The notes: generated by a model from the letters alone, not told the origin. 64,000 bases of DNA from Hemicentrotus pulcherrimus (GCA_003118195.1 BEXV01000030.1:179210-243209); one strand, 5' to 3'; counted from the first letter of the stretch, positions 25,096 to 37,904 are shown. Numbers and translations: made by a program.

Positions 25096-27181
25096 CCCCA
25101 CCCCTCACTATGTATTGCTACCACATTTGTTTGTCTCTCCCCACTATCACTCTCTTTCATCCACCTACACTGTTCATTACTATGCTCTTATTTAGTAGGT
25201 TGGTTTATTAGCTGGAGGTTAAATGGCCAATCTTGCCATTCATCAATCTTTAGAATGGGGGTAAAAGCTTTATATCCATGGTGCCTGGACATTAAATTGT
25301 AGCATGCTAATTTCCCAGTTACTATCACGTCCTAATTGCGAGAAAATTAAAGAGCGTTATTGGGATACAGCCAGCACAAAACTTTACAGTCAATGGAAGG
25401 GTAAAGTGTGTTATTACATGCCGTGCCCGAGAACTGAGAACTGAGATAATTGAAAGGAGAAATTTGCACAACAAAAACAACTCAAATGTATCTCTGAAAA
25501 ATAACCGCAGAGAAAACGTGAACCTTATTAGCAAGGGTAATGGGTTTGAAGTATTTTATGTATACATGACCCAACAAATTTCTGATTGATTTTTCTGATT
25601 TTTTTTTGTAACTTCAAGTCCAAAGTGCTTAAATCTAGAACCTGATGAACTAAATTTATTGATAATAATGTCTCATGATTTAATGAAAAAGCAATCATCA
25701 ATGTTTTCTTTAAACAGCATCTTACTTTTTTAATCTCCTCACTTCTTGAAAAAAAAAAATGTAGAAAGATTTAAATTTTAATATTTTGGTAATATTAAGA
25801 GAACAGAATATATCGTAATTCAGCTGATCTCTGTAGAAACGGGCTTTCTTGGTGATTTCCCTTTCAATCACACTCAACATTGGTATGAAGGGATGAAATC
25901 AGCTTTCAACCAGCCCATGATAACATTGTGAAAAGTTAAGACAAGTAGGGATAGAAGATGATCATTCGTAGGAAGAGTATTTTTTTCTTCCCCCCAGTCA
26001 AACAAGAAACATGACCCAAACAAGGATGCTTAAACAATCTTATTCAAGGAAGCATGTTTGTGGGACTGAAATGAACTCTGGTTTCACAAGTTAGCTTTCC
26101 TCAGTGAATTCAAAAATCGAATGTCAATACAACATGGAAAGGGTGGCAAAAGTCAAGAGTATTGTTTTTCGGATGGGTGGTCGATTGTCAGCTCATTTGC
26201 ATAGATGAGAGACAAAGATTTGGGGAGGTTTGGGTGTTCTGTTTCCATGGGGATACCCTGGCACGTACACTGGCTTGAAATCGCACACACTTTCTTGAAG
26301 ATTAGCAGGCGTATCAATGATATAAATGGCAGTGCCTTAGTAGGATACTGATGTTGAATGTATTGGAACTAATCCTCAGATAAAATTTGGATTTTGCTCC
26401 TTTATATCTAGTGGTTGCTGAGAGGGGGTAACATTAGAGTTACTTTAAGTTATATTTGCTCATTTTATCCCGATGAGTTAAATACATCTCCCAGTGAAAA
26501 TTTGTCTCTATAAATTTATGATCGCCATCTTACTTATCTTCTTCAATTGATTAACTTGTTTGGATACAATATGATTTTGATGTAACATGTATTTTCCATA
26601 CTCCACAGATGTGGGCTTGATTTATGTTGAGCATAGTATTTAACGGGTTACGCGTAATGAATGAAATTGATTTTTGAGGTTATGATTATAAATCCTGTAA
26701 ATATTTACCAGTGCATGACAACCCTAACAGTGTTCATACCACGTTTGATAAAAACAAGGAGAATCATTGCAATGGATAATGAGTATGAAGTCTATGTTTG
26801 GTCCGGTAAATGTCATGTACGCATTCATGCATTTTAATGATTTCACCAAAAGATGGAGGAGAAAGTAATTTTTGTCTTTCATGAAATTTCAACTCTTTAC
26901 GGCCATATGCAGCAGTAACGGTTATCGGCATTTTTAGCCCCGATGTGCCGACACAAGCAGCTCTTTCCACCAAAAGATGCTAATTTCGGCAGCCATGTGT
27001 GTGATTTCATTTGATTCGCTACATTGGAAGTGCAAGCAATTAGGCAAGAGGACAAAAAGGGCACATCAAGCTCAGGGCAAGAATGAAAAGGAAGAGGACT
27101 CAATTCAGGTGGGACTTGTCGGGTAAGGTGTTAGCAAGCGCTTGGCAATATGGACATAACGCAATCAGGCGAATTCAGTGG

Positions 27182-27189
27182 TCACGTGA
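27182..27189. promoter_or_regulatory. Palindromic E-box TCACGTGA (candidate)
   Basis: A perfect 8-base palindrome of the type bound by MITF/TFE/USF-like bHLH-leucine-zipper factors. A single site in a large intron is weak evidence for function. Confidence 0.25.
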
Positions 27190-28451
27190 TGTGATTACCA
27201 TTGAAGGGAAACGGCAAAGTATTTGAAAAAAGAAAAGGCGAGGCGCTGACCCGATTGCTAATCAAATTACTTGCAGCTGACCATTTTACTGGGACAGTCT
27301 TCTCTTCTTTGACTAGTTAGCGATCAAGGAGTAGTCTTTTTTCCAAGTGCTGTACTTTCTTTTTAATCCTTTCCCTTTTCTTTCTCCTTCCTAACTCCCA
27401 TCCAAAGTCTGCGTATAAAACTTAGACTACCAGTCTTGTGTGAACATACTGACATCACTGGCATGAAAATTCAGACACACTTCTTTTCGTTACATATACT
27501 TTTAATATTGAGCTTAGACAACTTGTTCAAGGTGTTGCATTTTGGCAATTTGGAAGATTTTGTCATATTTCCTTTTAGAATAATTGCTTTTATGGATTCT
27601 CTGGAGAAATTTAAAAAAAGATTTGGTGATTTTTTTTCTCCAGCTGTATCGGCCATACTCTGCATAGAATTTTGATTATACTTTGAATTCACCATAGACC
27701 ACAGAGTTATGCTTGGTTTGTATAGCAACACGTTGACTGTCAGTTTGTTTCAGCTAGTTGATGCATTGCAGTAATGACCCATATTGTGCATTGGAGGCCG
27801 ATCAATTGCCATGTTACATCAGTGAGGGGTCGATGAGTACTGCAATGTCAATCAAAGAGAAAATATGTCATCTAGCTCATCAGCAACTCGTTCATTATCC
27901 ACAAAGAAAGCAGATTTATCCATCCATTTCAAATTGTTTTTCAATCCTGGATATATGTGGTCATAAGTCTAGCTTTGATAGATGAATCTTCCATATGTTT
28001 AATCTGAAAGGTGTACCGTTCTAGAATCCTTGATTGCTCAAGTAACCGTCACCCAAACCAAACCCTAATCACTGATTCAACCTTTGCGTGCCAAGTCAGC
28101 AGATTGTCATATCTTAATTTCTTCCAATCGTCTGCTATTTCATCTGTTTGTACCTGTCAAATCTGTCTTCCTCTCTCCTTTTCTCTTTGACTGAGGTATG
28201 GGAAAAGCATATCGTATGTATTTTTTTTCCTCTTCGCTCAAGCGGGGCTCAATTATTTTACTTTTTTTTTTTGTTCGTTCAATTTTCCCAAATAGCCAAG
28301 TGATCGTCTGCAGCAAGGTGTAAGCGACACCGCCAAGCATTTGAAAAGTTTGATCCGGTATTCAGCACTCGATGCGAAATTGGTCCCTGTGCGTGGGTTA
28401 TGTGGCAGCGCAGCGTGATTTGTTTTCAGCTTTGTAGAGTGGATGGGACGG

Positions 28452-28568
28452 TCTCGAGAGACTCCCAACCTAAAATGAGTATCGTCTCTCGTGATCAATA
28501 ACCCTAGCATGCTGCACGCACACGACGACCGGCGTAAATTACGCCAATGTGCCACACTGATTGGCCAA
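28452..28568. promoter_or_regulatory. Palindrome-rich island (candidate regulatory element)
   Basis: Within 117 bases there are TCTCGAGA (28452-28459), AGCATGCT (28506-28513), GGCGTAA-A-TTACGCC (28531-28545), inverted GCCAAT/ATTGGC arms 11 bases apart (28543-28565) and TTGGCCAA (28561-28568). The surrounding 200 bases are richer in GC than the intron. Function is inferred from this density only. Confidence 0.3.
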
Positions 28569-30269
28569 GATAGAGGAAGCATTTTGGGAGGTTTCACATG
28601 AACCAACAAATTATTGGTAATTATGAATTTTTGCGGTAAAAATGCCTTCCTGGGCATCTCATGGTTGTGGGAAATGAGCCCAGTATCATATGGTCCTCTA
28701 TGGTTTCACCTATATTAGATCAAAGTGGGAAATTTCTAGGATTCTTGAAATTTGGGATGTGGCCAAGAGAACAGTGACATGAATCAGTAAAAGAAAGAGG
28801 TAGACTGAACATGATGCCCCAACCGCTTTAGTTGGTAGGTGAGAAATGTAGAAGGTCAAATTGAAAACATTAAAGCAGTGATGCCTGAAGCCAGAGAAAA
28901 TAAAAGTCTAGAAAAGCATGTTTTTAACCGTAATGTTAAATTGTGTTATATGTCTCATCTGATACCAGGTACTTTTCTTTTCTTAAAAGTGTTCTCAAAA
29001 CTTTTTTTTAATTTTTGGCTGATGCATCGCTTTGATTCTATCATTCTTGAAATGAGAACCCTTGAAGAGACCTCTTTTCAATCAAGGTGCTTGTTCCAAG
29101 CTTCTGATTTACAAGCCACTATTCACTACCAATATATTGACCTATAACTGGATGGTGATTCGTGCTCTTCTGTCTCATGTGTCATCTTAGACCAGAAATC
29201 AGCCAAAGAAACTCCTTACGCAGCTGGATATAATCTGGATTGTAGAACAAGATGTTGATTTTTTATTTTCTCCTCTTTTTTTTCCCCCGCCTCGTTCTCC
29301 TCGGATTCACATGTAAATGTAAAGGTATCCATGTTACACAGGTGTACATACTAGGTCAGGACAATAGGGTTGGATCCTGTTTCTAACGGTTTGGTTTCCA
29401 AGATTTATTTTCCTCTCCTCCCACCCTGTGCTCCCATTGAGATCTAGGCATGAAAGTTGAAACGGGGCAGGCAGAGGATCAATCGAAAACAACCACTAGC
29501 CCAGAGCCAAAAAGACATCTAGGAAATTGCATCTGTGGGGCCTGCCAGGCGTATGATGCTCTAGAAAGTGTTCGAAAAAGGGAAGAAGAAGAAGTCGCAA
29601 GAAAAGAGGGCTGGAGGGGGAGGGAGGGAGAGAGATGCAGACTGGTATTGACTATCAGAATGTCCATAGCATTTATCACTATGCCTATCGCTCTTTGCAA
29701 ATCAATTGCAGACATGCAGCAGGGGTCAGAGTGGTAAATTGGCCCGAGGGATATAGAGCACACCTAGGATAGAGGAATGTATAATTACTGATCACAAAAA
29801 GAAAAGACTCGGAATTAGGACACAGAGAAAGAAAAAAAAAATCATTTCCTATCAATTCATTCAGGGTTTCATCTGCCATCTCTATCTGTTTCCTGCAGAC
29901 CAAGTTTAGTAAATCATAGGGCACCCACTTGGCTGTATCGGATGTTTATAAGAGCTCTCCTGGATGGAACTGGTTAAAAATTCATTTTAACGATTGCAAG
30001 CCCCCTGAAGGAAATGAAGTTCCCCTCATTGAAGAGGGGGAGGAGCAGGAGGAGGGCATTCATTCCGAAGCTCTGCTCAAATTGGCCGTGAGCTACATAT
30101 TCCTCGATCCGTCAATAACGTTTCATGTCGATTACAAGTTGTAGGATGGCGGAGCTATCTTGTTTTCTTCTCTGATTCTGTCCCACCGCCTGCCCAAGGG
30201 GTTTGACCTTTTCCCAGACGATGCGACATGCCGGCGCGTGTGGAGCGCACACAGACAGCCCTAGGTCGC

Positions 30270-30308
30270 AGGTGTGAACACATATAGTTACCTAGATATC
30301 TAACTAGG
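30270..30308. promoter_or_regulatory. T-box-like site and palindromes before a PDZ2 exon (candidate)
   Basis: AGGTGTGA at 30270-30277 is the consensus T-box half site. TAGATATCTA at 30293-30302 is a 10-base palindrome inside outer CCTAG/CTAGG arms (30291-30308). The sequence from about 30180 is GC-richer than the rest of the intron. No functional evidence exists in the sequence. Confidence 0.25.
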
Positions 30309-30491
30309 CGTTAAAAAAATAAACAAACTACAAGCTTTGCGCCTTGAGAAATGATGAAAGTACGTGTGGCATTTTGTTTTACCAATTTGAGTTTCCTGAC
30401 GATGCTGTTAATATAATGTCTATCAAAAGTCCTCAGATTTTAGATTGTTTAACCCTATCTTCTATCTTTTATTTTGTGCCTTAAATTGCAG

Positions 30492-30554
30492 ATTGATCTC
30501 AACAGCATAGCATATGATGATGGAAGGTTAAAAGAAGGAGATCAAATTCTACAG
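30492..30554 (+). CDS. PDZRN3: PDZRN exon: middle of PDZ2
   Basis: The acceptor is AATTGCAG ending at 30491 and the donor is CAG|GTATGA after 30554. The exon is 21 codons long, phase 0 at both ends. It encodes IDLNSIAYDDGRLKEGDQIL plus Gln. This is the central PDZ segment with the alpha-A helix and the GRLxxGDxIL turn, one of the most constant PDZ signatures. It matches PDZ2 of the family, which has a similar Ile-Asp-x-Asn-Ser-Ile-Ala run. The next exon follows after only 232 bases, in the same phase. Confidence 0.95.
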
Positions 30555-30786
30555 GTATGAAGTTGATCCTTAGTTACACTGCTGAAATAAAAACAATGAT
30601 TAGAAGAAGAAAACAAACTTTTAAAAAGGACCTAAAAACTAAAGTATTGATATAAAAATTGGTTTATTTTACAAGAATGTGTACAGAGTTTAAAAGATAA
30701 AAGTACAAGATATGTATCAAATTGTATAAACTGATGATTGTTACCAGTAAAACAGAATTCAAATTTCATTATCTATCTTTTTACAG
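30555..30786 (+). other. Short intron (232 bases)
   Basis: Bounded by GTATGA and TTTTTACAG. It is AT-rich, with nothing else visible, and is by far the shortest intron in the window. Confidence 0.9.
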
Positions 30787-30885
30787 ATTAATGGTGAAGA
30801 TGTAATAAACAAGGATCAAGCGTTGTCGCTCTTCCTTCTTCAGACTCCATGTACTTCACTATTAGTTTGCAGACCACAACTCAGG
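30787..30885 (+). CDS. PDZRN3: PDZRN exon: end of PDZ2
   Basis: The acceptor is TTTTTACAG ending at 30786 and the donor is AGG|GTAAGC after 30885. The exon is 33 codons long, phase 0 at both ends. It encodes INGEDVINKDQALSLFLLQ, the strand and alpha-B helix, then the last strand with SLLVCRPQLR. The helix has Gln at the position where PDZ1 has the class I His. The family's PDZ2 also lacks a typical class I His here as far as I recall, so different ligand preferences for the two domains are plausible but inferred. The exon closes PDZ2 at nearly the usual domain length, spread over three exons (85 residues). Confidence 0.95.
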
Positions 30886-31790
30886 GTAAGCTTATTATTT
30901 TGATATTTTGTTTGTAAAGAGTCTGAAAGATGCTACAACTAAAAGTAGAGGAATTATAACTGTCTCCTGGCTCTCTACAGACAATACAGACAATTCCCTC
31001 TCTATAGAATTTGGTTATTTTTATTATTTATGTTCTGTCACAATCTCGGTGATTGAAAGAGTGGTAAATGAACGTATTGCTGAAATATTGCGTCAACTAC
31101 TTGTTGTTGGGTGTAATCCTATCTGAATGAGTGACTGAGGGATTGAAACAATGATACAATGAAGAAGTAATGAAGAGATAATGAATTGGATTAATTGTGA
31201 GACTGATAGATCAAGTAAAGATTAGCAATGCAGCTGTATTCATGCGGTCAAATATAATCATATCTTCCAGGTATACTGTGACTTGTCCCTTTTGAAATTG
31301 ATCCTCCACAAATGCAAGGTCAACCATCCACATTTCTCTATAAATAGAACCATTCTCTTCTTTGAAAATAATGATTCTAACCTCGGGCAGAGATCTGTTT
31401 TGTAAAAAAACTATCAATACCTTTATTGCTGACTTTCTGGCATTGATTTATGAGTCTGGAATGACCTGATGGGTTTTCAGAAGAGATAATCCTCGCGCGT
31501 TTTCCCTTATGACTGGTAAGATACGCCCTTCAGGAAGATCTATAATCCGGTACCGAAAGTCAATTTTCGTATTAAATTCATTGTACAGAATGAAAGCATT
31601 AAAAGCTCTTAGCATATTACCTTGTACAATATATTCTGTCTGGCAGTCAGTTCAACTCAACAGTTCTAAAGGAATACCATCAAAGTCCATTTTTATGTAT
31701 TTTTCATATCAAATATCAAGGAACCCATTCCGTGCTCTATATACTTCTGTCACATATATAAAATAGAAGAACGGTTCTTAAGATTGAAAT

Positions 31791-31847
31791 GAGAGAGTGA
31801 AGAAATAGAAGGAGGAGAGAGAGACAGAGAGAGAGGGGGAGATAGAG

Positions 31848-31899
<52 letters not shown>

Positions 31900-31935
31900 G
31901 GAGAGAGGGAGAGGGGGAGCAGAGGGATAGAGAGG
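31791..31935. repeat. (GA)n / GATA-interrupted microsatellite
   Basis: A long purine tract of GAGAGA units regularly interrupted by GATAGA. Confidence 0.95.
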
Positions 31936-32160
31936 ATGGAAGAAAATAGCTTTTATTTGATTATCCAATTTTAGAAGAAGACGCGAGAAGAAAATTGAGT
32001 CATTTGTAGATTTTTTGAGAATGGCCTGGTGAAACCTTATCTTGCTAATGTGTAAATGGATTTGCAGGTTGTCTTGAGAAGAGGGAGCACTGCTGTCTGC
32101 TGCAAAACAGGGGCTTGCTTTCTTCCTAGTTTTTATATGTTTCTCTATTTTCCCTTCACT

Positions 32161-32249
32161 TTTCCACAATTTTGCTTTTATCAGCCTTCTTCTTCTTCTT
32201 CTTCTTTTTCTTCCATCCGTTTTTTCCACAATTTTGCTTTTATCAGCCT
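32161..32249 (+). repeat. 27-base direct duplication flanking a (TTC)n run
   Basis: A 27-base segment at 32161-32187, beginning TTTCCACAATTTTGC, recurs exactly at 32223-32249. A TTC/CTT microsatellite lies between the copies. The offset is 62 bases. Confidence 0.9.
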
Positions 32250-34000
32250 CCCCCACAATGTTATCTTTCTCTTTAATACCTTTCATTTCTTCCATTTTTT
32301 CCATATCTTCCATATCTTCTATTTGTTTTAAATGACCATGTTCTTAATTTCTTTCTCTATATATGCTATCCCCTTTTAGCTGGTATTCAATTTTTCATGT
32401 ATCTTATTTTCACCCTTTTCTTCATCTTTTCCTCTGTTCATTTCTTTCATACTCTATTTCCTATACATTCTTCAAGATATCAAGGGGTTATGATGATATC
32501 TTTCTTGCATTGTAAGCTTTTGAAACATAGCTTGCAGTCTTAAAAGTTTTGCACTTGCTCTCTCTTTATGAATGCTCATCAGATTCAACTCTTCTCTTAA
32601 CGCATTGATTCTTCACATCTCCAAGATGTCCCTATATTCCTCTCTTTCTCTCTTTATATTGCTAGGAAACACAAGTCTTTGTCATGTAACAATAATGGAT
32701 CCCTAATCAAATTCGCCTCACAACATGGTCTATCGAAGAGCAATTCATGCTATTTTAGGGCAAAAAATAATCAAATCTAAGCCGCCTCATGCGGAATCAA
32801 TAGCATTTACAAGTGTGTGGGTGTATCATGTTTGGGTGTGTAAACTGATCAAGCAACATGAAAAACTTCCACTTGACTGCACCTGAGATGTGACCTGCCA
32901 CAATTTGTGATCCTTATTTGATAAAGATGGTGAAAGTTGATGTTATAACTATCTGATGATGCATATTGCAGTGAGCAGGTATAAAAGAAGAGGGGAAGTT
33001 TAGGATGTTGTGTAAGAGATACATTTGCAGTATCCTTGTCATATCAAATTATGTAAGAATTAACAGAAGTTTAGAAGAAATTGTTCAGTGTTCTGTCATT
33101 GTGGTAATTGTTCACTTAATTGCAACTGTCCTAGATGCTTTTAGTAGAAGAAAAGTTTGTTTGGAAAGGACTCTAGTAAAATAACAACCTTTTCTGATGT
33201 TTTAAGATATGTAATGTAACAAATACCACTTTATGTAATCAGAACTTTAAATTTTAAGAAGTCGAAAAAAAAAAACAATGAAACCATGTTTGATAATAAA
33301 GGTGCTATATTTATCAAGATTCATACCAACATTTAACTACTAGCTGTCTAACAAGAAGTTTTGATCATATTATTAAGGTTCAAACCTCAAGCATCTAAGA
33401 CCAAGAAATAACATCGGTTTAACGAAACCAAAGCATATAGCGAAGGAAGTGTAGAGTTCATCTATTATTGAGATGGCACAAAGTATGGCTTTCTACCTAA
33501 GCAGGTTACCAATAGAAGTACACACAAATGGGCAAGTCATCACCACTGCTGTGAAGCTAATGTAATAAGTGGTAATGGTCACAACAAGTAGGTCAATTAT
33601 GACATGTCTCCTGGCAAAATATTTGATTGTCAGCTTGCTTTTGGTGGAATTTCCAATAACTTGTGGAAAGGCAGGAATCCATGTACTCGCTGTATGTTAT
33701 TAACCCTTTGAATGCCGAGCCAGAGATAAGTCGAGCTGATAGACTGTTGAGGATGTATATTATGTTAAAGTAATGTTTTATGCACCAACTTTATTCAAAT
33801 GCAGTTTTTTATGGGTAAATTCCTGTGATTTTCATGCCCTTCATTTTTAAAGATATCTGTAGTATTTTTATGTTTTTAGTAGATGAATCAAAGGCCTTTT
33901 GTACAAAGCCCAAGGCCTTTAATTTCTCATTCTGATCACAGGTTAAATGGTAAAACATATGGCATGCTGATTTCCAATGTATTATCTTCATTGGAATAGC

Positions 34001-34235
34001 CAAAATATGCTTTGCTTATAGTTCTATCATGAGAAAGTATGGAGCCAAACGGTTCACAGGAACTTGAACATACACATATCCTTAAGAATTTATAAGCCAA
34101 AATATGTTTAGTTAATATCCTCACATGGGTCTATCCTGAAGAATTTTGAAGTTAGAATAATTTGTTTTCTGTTTATTTTCTCTCACACATCTATCCTGAG
34201 AAAGTGTGAAGCAAAAATATGTTCAGTGAATATTG
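34001..34235 (+). repeat. Degenerate tandem repeat, units of 54-59 bases
   Basis: The phrase TCTATCCTGAGAAAGTGTGA or a close variant recurs at about 34023, 34077, 34131 and 34189. Most copies are followed by [19 protein letters not shown] sequence. Four diverged copies are visible. Confidence 0.7.
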
Positions 34236-34583
34236 GAAATGGCAGACTTCATGAGACCAGTAAAACCTATAGAATGTCTCTGTTTGTCTTCATAGCGTTC
34301 GTTAGGTTAATGCAATGTGCCAGAATTCCTTCTCTCTGTCGACTAATGTTTGGACAAGAATCTGAGCTGGTTACCCTTGACATTAGACCACCCATGAAAA
34401 CAAACTATGTTCTGACCATTTATAACCCCAAGGGGTACAGTTTTCTTACCTCACCCTTGCCCTTATTCCCTTCCTTACTCATAGTATGCATGTTTTGTCA
34501 TATCCAATTGCTCTAAAATGTAAGTGAAATAGAGAAAATGTAAAATTAAACAAATTATGATGATGCTGCTTCTTTAGGTGGGA

Positions 34584-34600
34584 GGGGGGGGGGGGGGGGG
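34584..34600. repeat. Poly-G run (17 bases)
   Basis: A homopolymer tract preceded by GGGA. Confidence 0.95.
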
Positions 34601-35009
34601 TTACAGGTGAAAATAGTGAGGCTTCTGATGAAAGAAGGCTATATTTGATTTGCTTGTATACAATTTGAAATAGGATTTCAAAGGGTTAAACCAAAATGGG
34701 GAGGTCTGTTTGTATTTTTTCAAGTATTATAAGCCTAATGATTTTTTAAAGGTTTTTGAAAAAATCAAAAAAAAGCAATGACATTTTGCAATGTCTTTTT
34801 AAAAACCAATGTCCTTCTCCCATGCAGTGTTGTGATCTTAAATGTAAAATATTTACAATATATTCCAGTGGCTTTCTCTCCTCACTCTCTCAATATTTGC
34901 CCCTGCCTGGAGATACCATTGGCTGAACGGGGCTACTTGTTTGACGTGGGACCACCCGGGATTACAATGTCCTGCCTGTACACACGTCATAGGGGGTAAG
35001 GGTGACCTC

Positions 35010-35260
35010 ATAGGGGCGACCTCATAGGGGCAGGGGTGTCCCCACAGGGTTAGGGGTTGTCCCCCAGAGTAGAGGGTTACATTTTTGTTTGTCCTTGCTA
35101 ATAGGTATCGGTAATGTTCAAGAGTAATGTGTACATTAATGCTTTATCTTTATACTATTATGGAGGATTGAAGTGTTCCCTTAAGTACAGGGTTATATTG
35201 TCATTTGTCCCTGGTAATAGGTCCATGCTAATAGGCATGTGTAATAGAAAAGTGTCTTTA
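35010..35260 (+). repeat. Diverged tandem duplication
   Basis: GACCTCATAGGGGC occurs twice in tandem at 35003-35031. A longer phrase of the form GGGTTA-CATTTTTGTTTGTCC-CTAATAGG near 35084 recurs in diverged form near 35193, giving a unit of about 110 bases. Confidence 0.6.
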
Positions 35261-37904
35261 GACTAAACATGGAACTTTCAAGGAGGGGGCTATTTCACGC
35301 AGGCTAGGTAATAAACCTCGGGCAAGGAGAGAGTAATCTTCAAGGAAATGTTCCTTGATACAAATAGTTTTCATCAAGAAATAATTTGAAGAATAAATGT
35401 ATTTGGTTTTATTTAAGACAAGATGTTCATATAATATATGTCTGATATGTAATTCAAAGGAATTGATGGATCTTTGTTGACAAGCTTTTGGGTAGATGTT
35501 GACAAGATTTGCAACTGAAGCATATTTGGGAGACATAAGGAAAGGACATTGACTGCATGAGGAGGGAAAGGTTTATTGCTTACAAAATGACAGTTCTTTT
35601 TTTCTCCAACTTTGACCATCAAGCCTTAGTAATTTCACAAACACACACATTGGATGGGTGTTTGCATCTTTCTCTGTATGTTCTTTTTTTACCCCTCACT
35701 TCCTATGTCTTTAAGGGTATTATGTTGTCAGGTAATTACTGCCTGCAGCTCTTGCTTAATGCATTTTCTTTTCTATATCTCTATTTTAATTCAAACACAT
35801 CCACTTTTCTTTCTCTTCTGAATTAATCCCCTCTGTCTCCCTCCCCCTTTTTGCCTCTCTGCTGTGTCAAGAAATTTGAGAAAGATATGAGTCCTGAGCG
35901 TGTGACTGATTTATGAGGTGAAAATATGAGGTGATGGTAAGAGGGATTTAAGGATGCAACATGCATTTAGGGAGGCATTAGAAAGTAAATGACGCTTGAC
36001 ATGGGGTAGACATAGGGAGAGGGGTGATACTTTTGAATAGCATTCTAAGCCTTAAGACAAACATGAATAAATGATTCAGATTCATTGTTGACTTTACATT
36101 GAACTCCCTTTGTGACCCTAGGCTCTCAATTTAAACTTCATTACCAGCTTAGTATATGGCGTCAGTCATAGATTTAAGGAATTGGAACGTGTTGAAATAT
36201 TCAAGGCAATGAATAGTTGATGCACCTTGTTTTATATTTCATTATCATGTATGGCTATTTTAACCATGAATAATATATCATTTGATGAGTTTATTTCATA
36301 AGTGAGAAAACATGAATTTCCTCCAGCCCATCACAACTTTTTTCTTTGCTCCTCTTCAAGCAAGAAGGTCCTTGTCAATTGTATAGTACTTGATAAATGG
36401 TGTTTGAAAAAAAGATATCCATTGCTGTACCATAGTGAGTTATGCATTCCCAAAGTGAGATGCCAACATGAATCATGGTATAGATTTGTAAGCATCCATA
36501 AGACAAGACAAATGTATTTACCCTAAAGCAAATGCTTCCAGAAAGCCTAAAGATGAACGGGAGAGGGGGGAGGAGGAAGAGAGAAGATATATACCAAAAG
36601 AAAGAGAGAATGATGGATCAAATGGGATGCGGTAAGCAGCTAATACAAATACCCAATCAGGATTAAATGAATGACCTAGTTCCTTTGAATTCTGCCTCCA
36701 TTCTTTCATCAAAGGTGCATTTTGGCGGCACCCTAGCAATTAGGCAGATCATTGGCTCTTTGACACGCATCTGTCACCCAGCTGCACGTCTCGCCAATTA
36801 CCCCCCCAAGTCTTCGCTCTCATTTTGTTTAAATGCCGAATCTTTATTTGTTTAGAACATACCATCACTTACAGTGTTCTGTCTCCAACTGTTAATCTCT
36901 CTTTTTCTGTAGCTCTCTTTTCTTCCCTCCTTTTCCATCTTTCTTGGGTTTTTAAAGTTTTCTCCTCTCTCGGTGACCACATGCCTCCCCATTCTTTCAT
37001 TTTCTAGATCCCTTTGCATTGGTTCTTTCATGATATAATGTTCTTCGTTAAAAAAATGCAATGCTATTCATGAAGAATATGGAACAAAATTCCTGAACCT
37101 GATGCTAAGGTGTAGATAAGAGGCTACAATTTCATGTATTGACAAAGATGTAAATACCGCAGTTTAGGTTTGATAATGAATTATTGATTTCAATGCAAAC
37201 TGAGTTGTACAGAGTATTACAGAACGTCAACATCTACCATAGATAATTGTTCAACTCGGTTTTAAATACTTGTTCTAAAACTTGAATTTTGCAAGTTCTT
37301 TACATTTCTCCTTTCCCTTTCCTCACCTGTTCAGTAGGCGTATGTAGTGAAAGGAAGAGTAAGTACATAGTCGGACTTAAATATTCTTTCTGCGAATTTG
37401 TCAAACAGTGCACAGTGCACGTTTGTAAAGACACTTGGGCATGTGCTGGTTTTCTTCTTTGTGTTGGAAAGCACTTGAACCGGGCATGATTCAGCTTGGT
37501 TCATTGATCATATTCTGAAGGGTAACGTGAACATCCATTTACAGAAAATATTTAGTAGTGTGAGTAGTGCAGATCGATCAAACTCTTCACAGTTTTCTCA
37601 GGTAGACCTTGTTCATATATAACAGGATCGATCTCACACACCATCAGCAGCATGTAGCGCACTCCAAGAAAACCCCCCACCCCATCCCCTTTCATGCTTG
37701 ATTGATTGGGCAAGAGTTTCAAGTCATTCTTGGTGTTTTTGATGTGTGATAATTCTTACTTGTAGAAACAGTCTGAACCAACCCATGTAGGTGAATTCAT
37801 AGATCTTACAGTTTAGTCATGTACATGTATGTGACAAGTGTTTGATATGTCAGTCACTCTTTTTCACATTGCATGGTGTACTTACCTAACCCCACTTGCT
37901 TTCT

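Larger units (their letters stand above)
19838..30491 (+). other. Intron (10654 bases)
   Basis: Bounded by GTGAGT and AATTGCAG. It contains CT-rich repeats (23766-23929, 24980-25095), a poly-G run (21812-21823), an 8-base palindromic E-box (27182-27189), a palindrome cluster (28452-28568) and a small GC-richer island with a T-box-like site just before the next exon (30180-30310). Otherwise it is ordinary AT-rich DNA, and I can support no gene in it. Confidence 0.8.

Noticed and set aside
28253..28657. 134-codon open frame on the - strand
   Set aside because: No recognisable domain, ordinary composition, and it overlaps a palindrome-rich non-coding patch. It has no splice or promoter context and is likely chance.
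31750..32313. 187-codon open frame on the - strand
   Set aside because: Half is a translated GA/CT repeat and the remainder is Lys/Arg-rich low complexity. No domain is visible.
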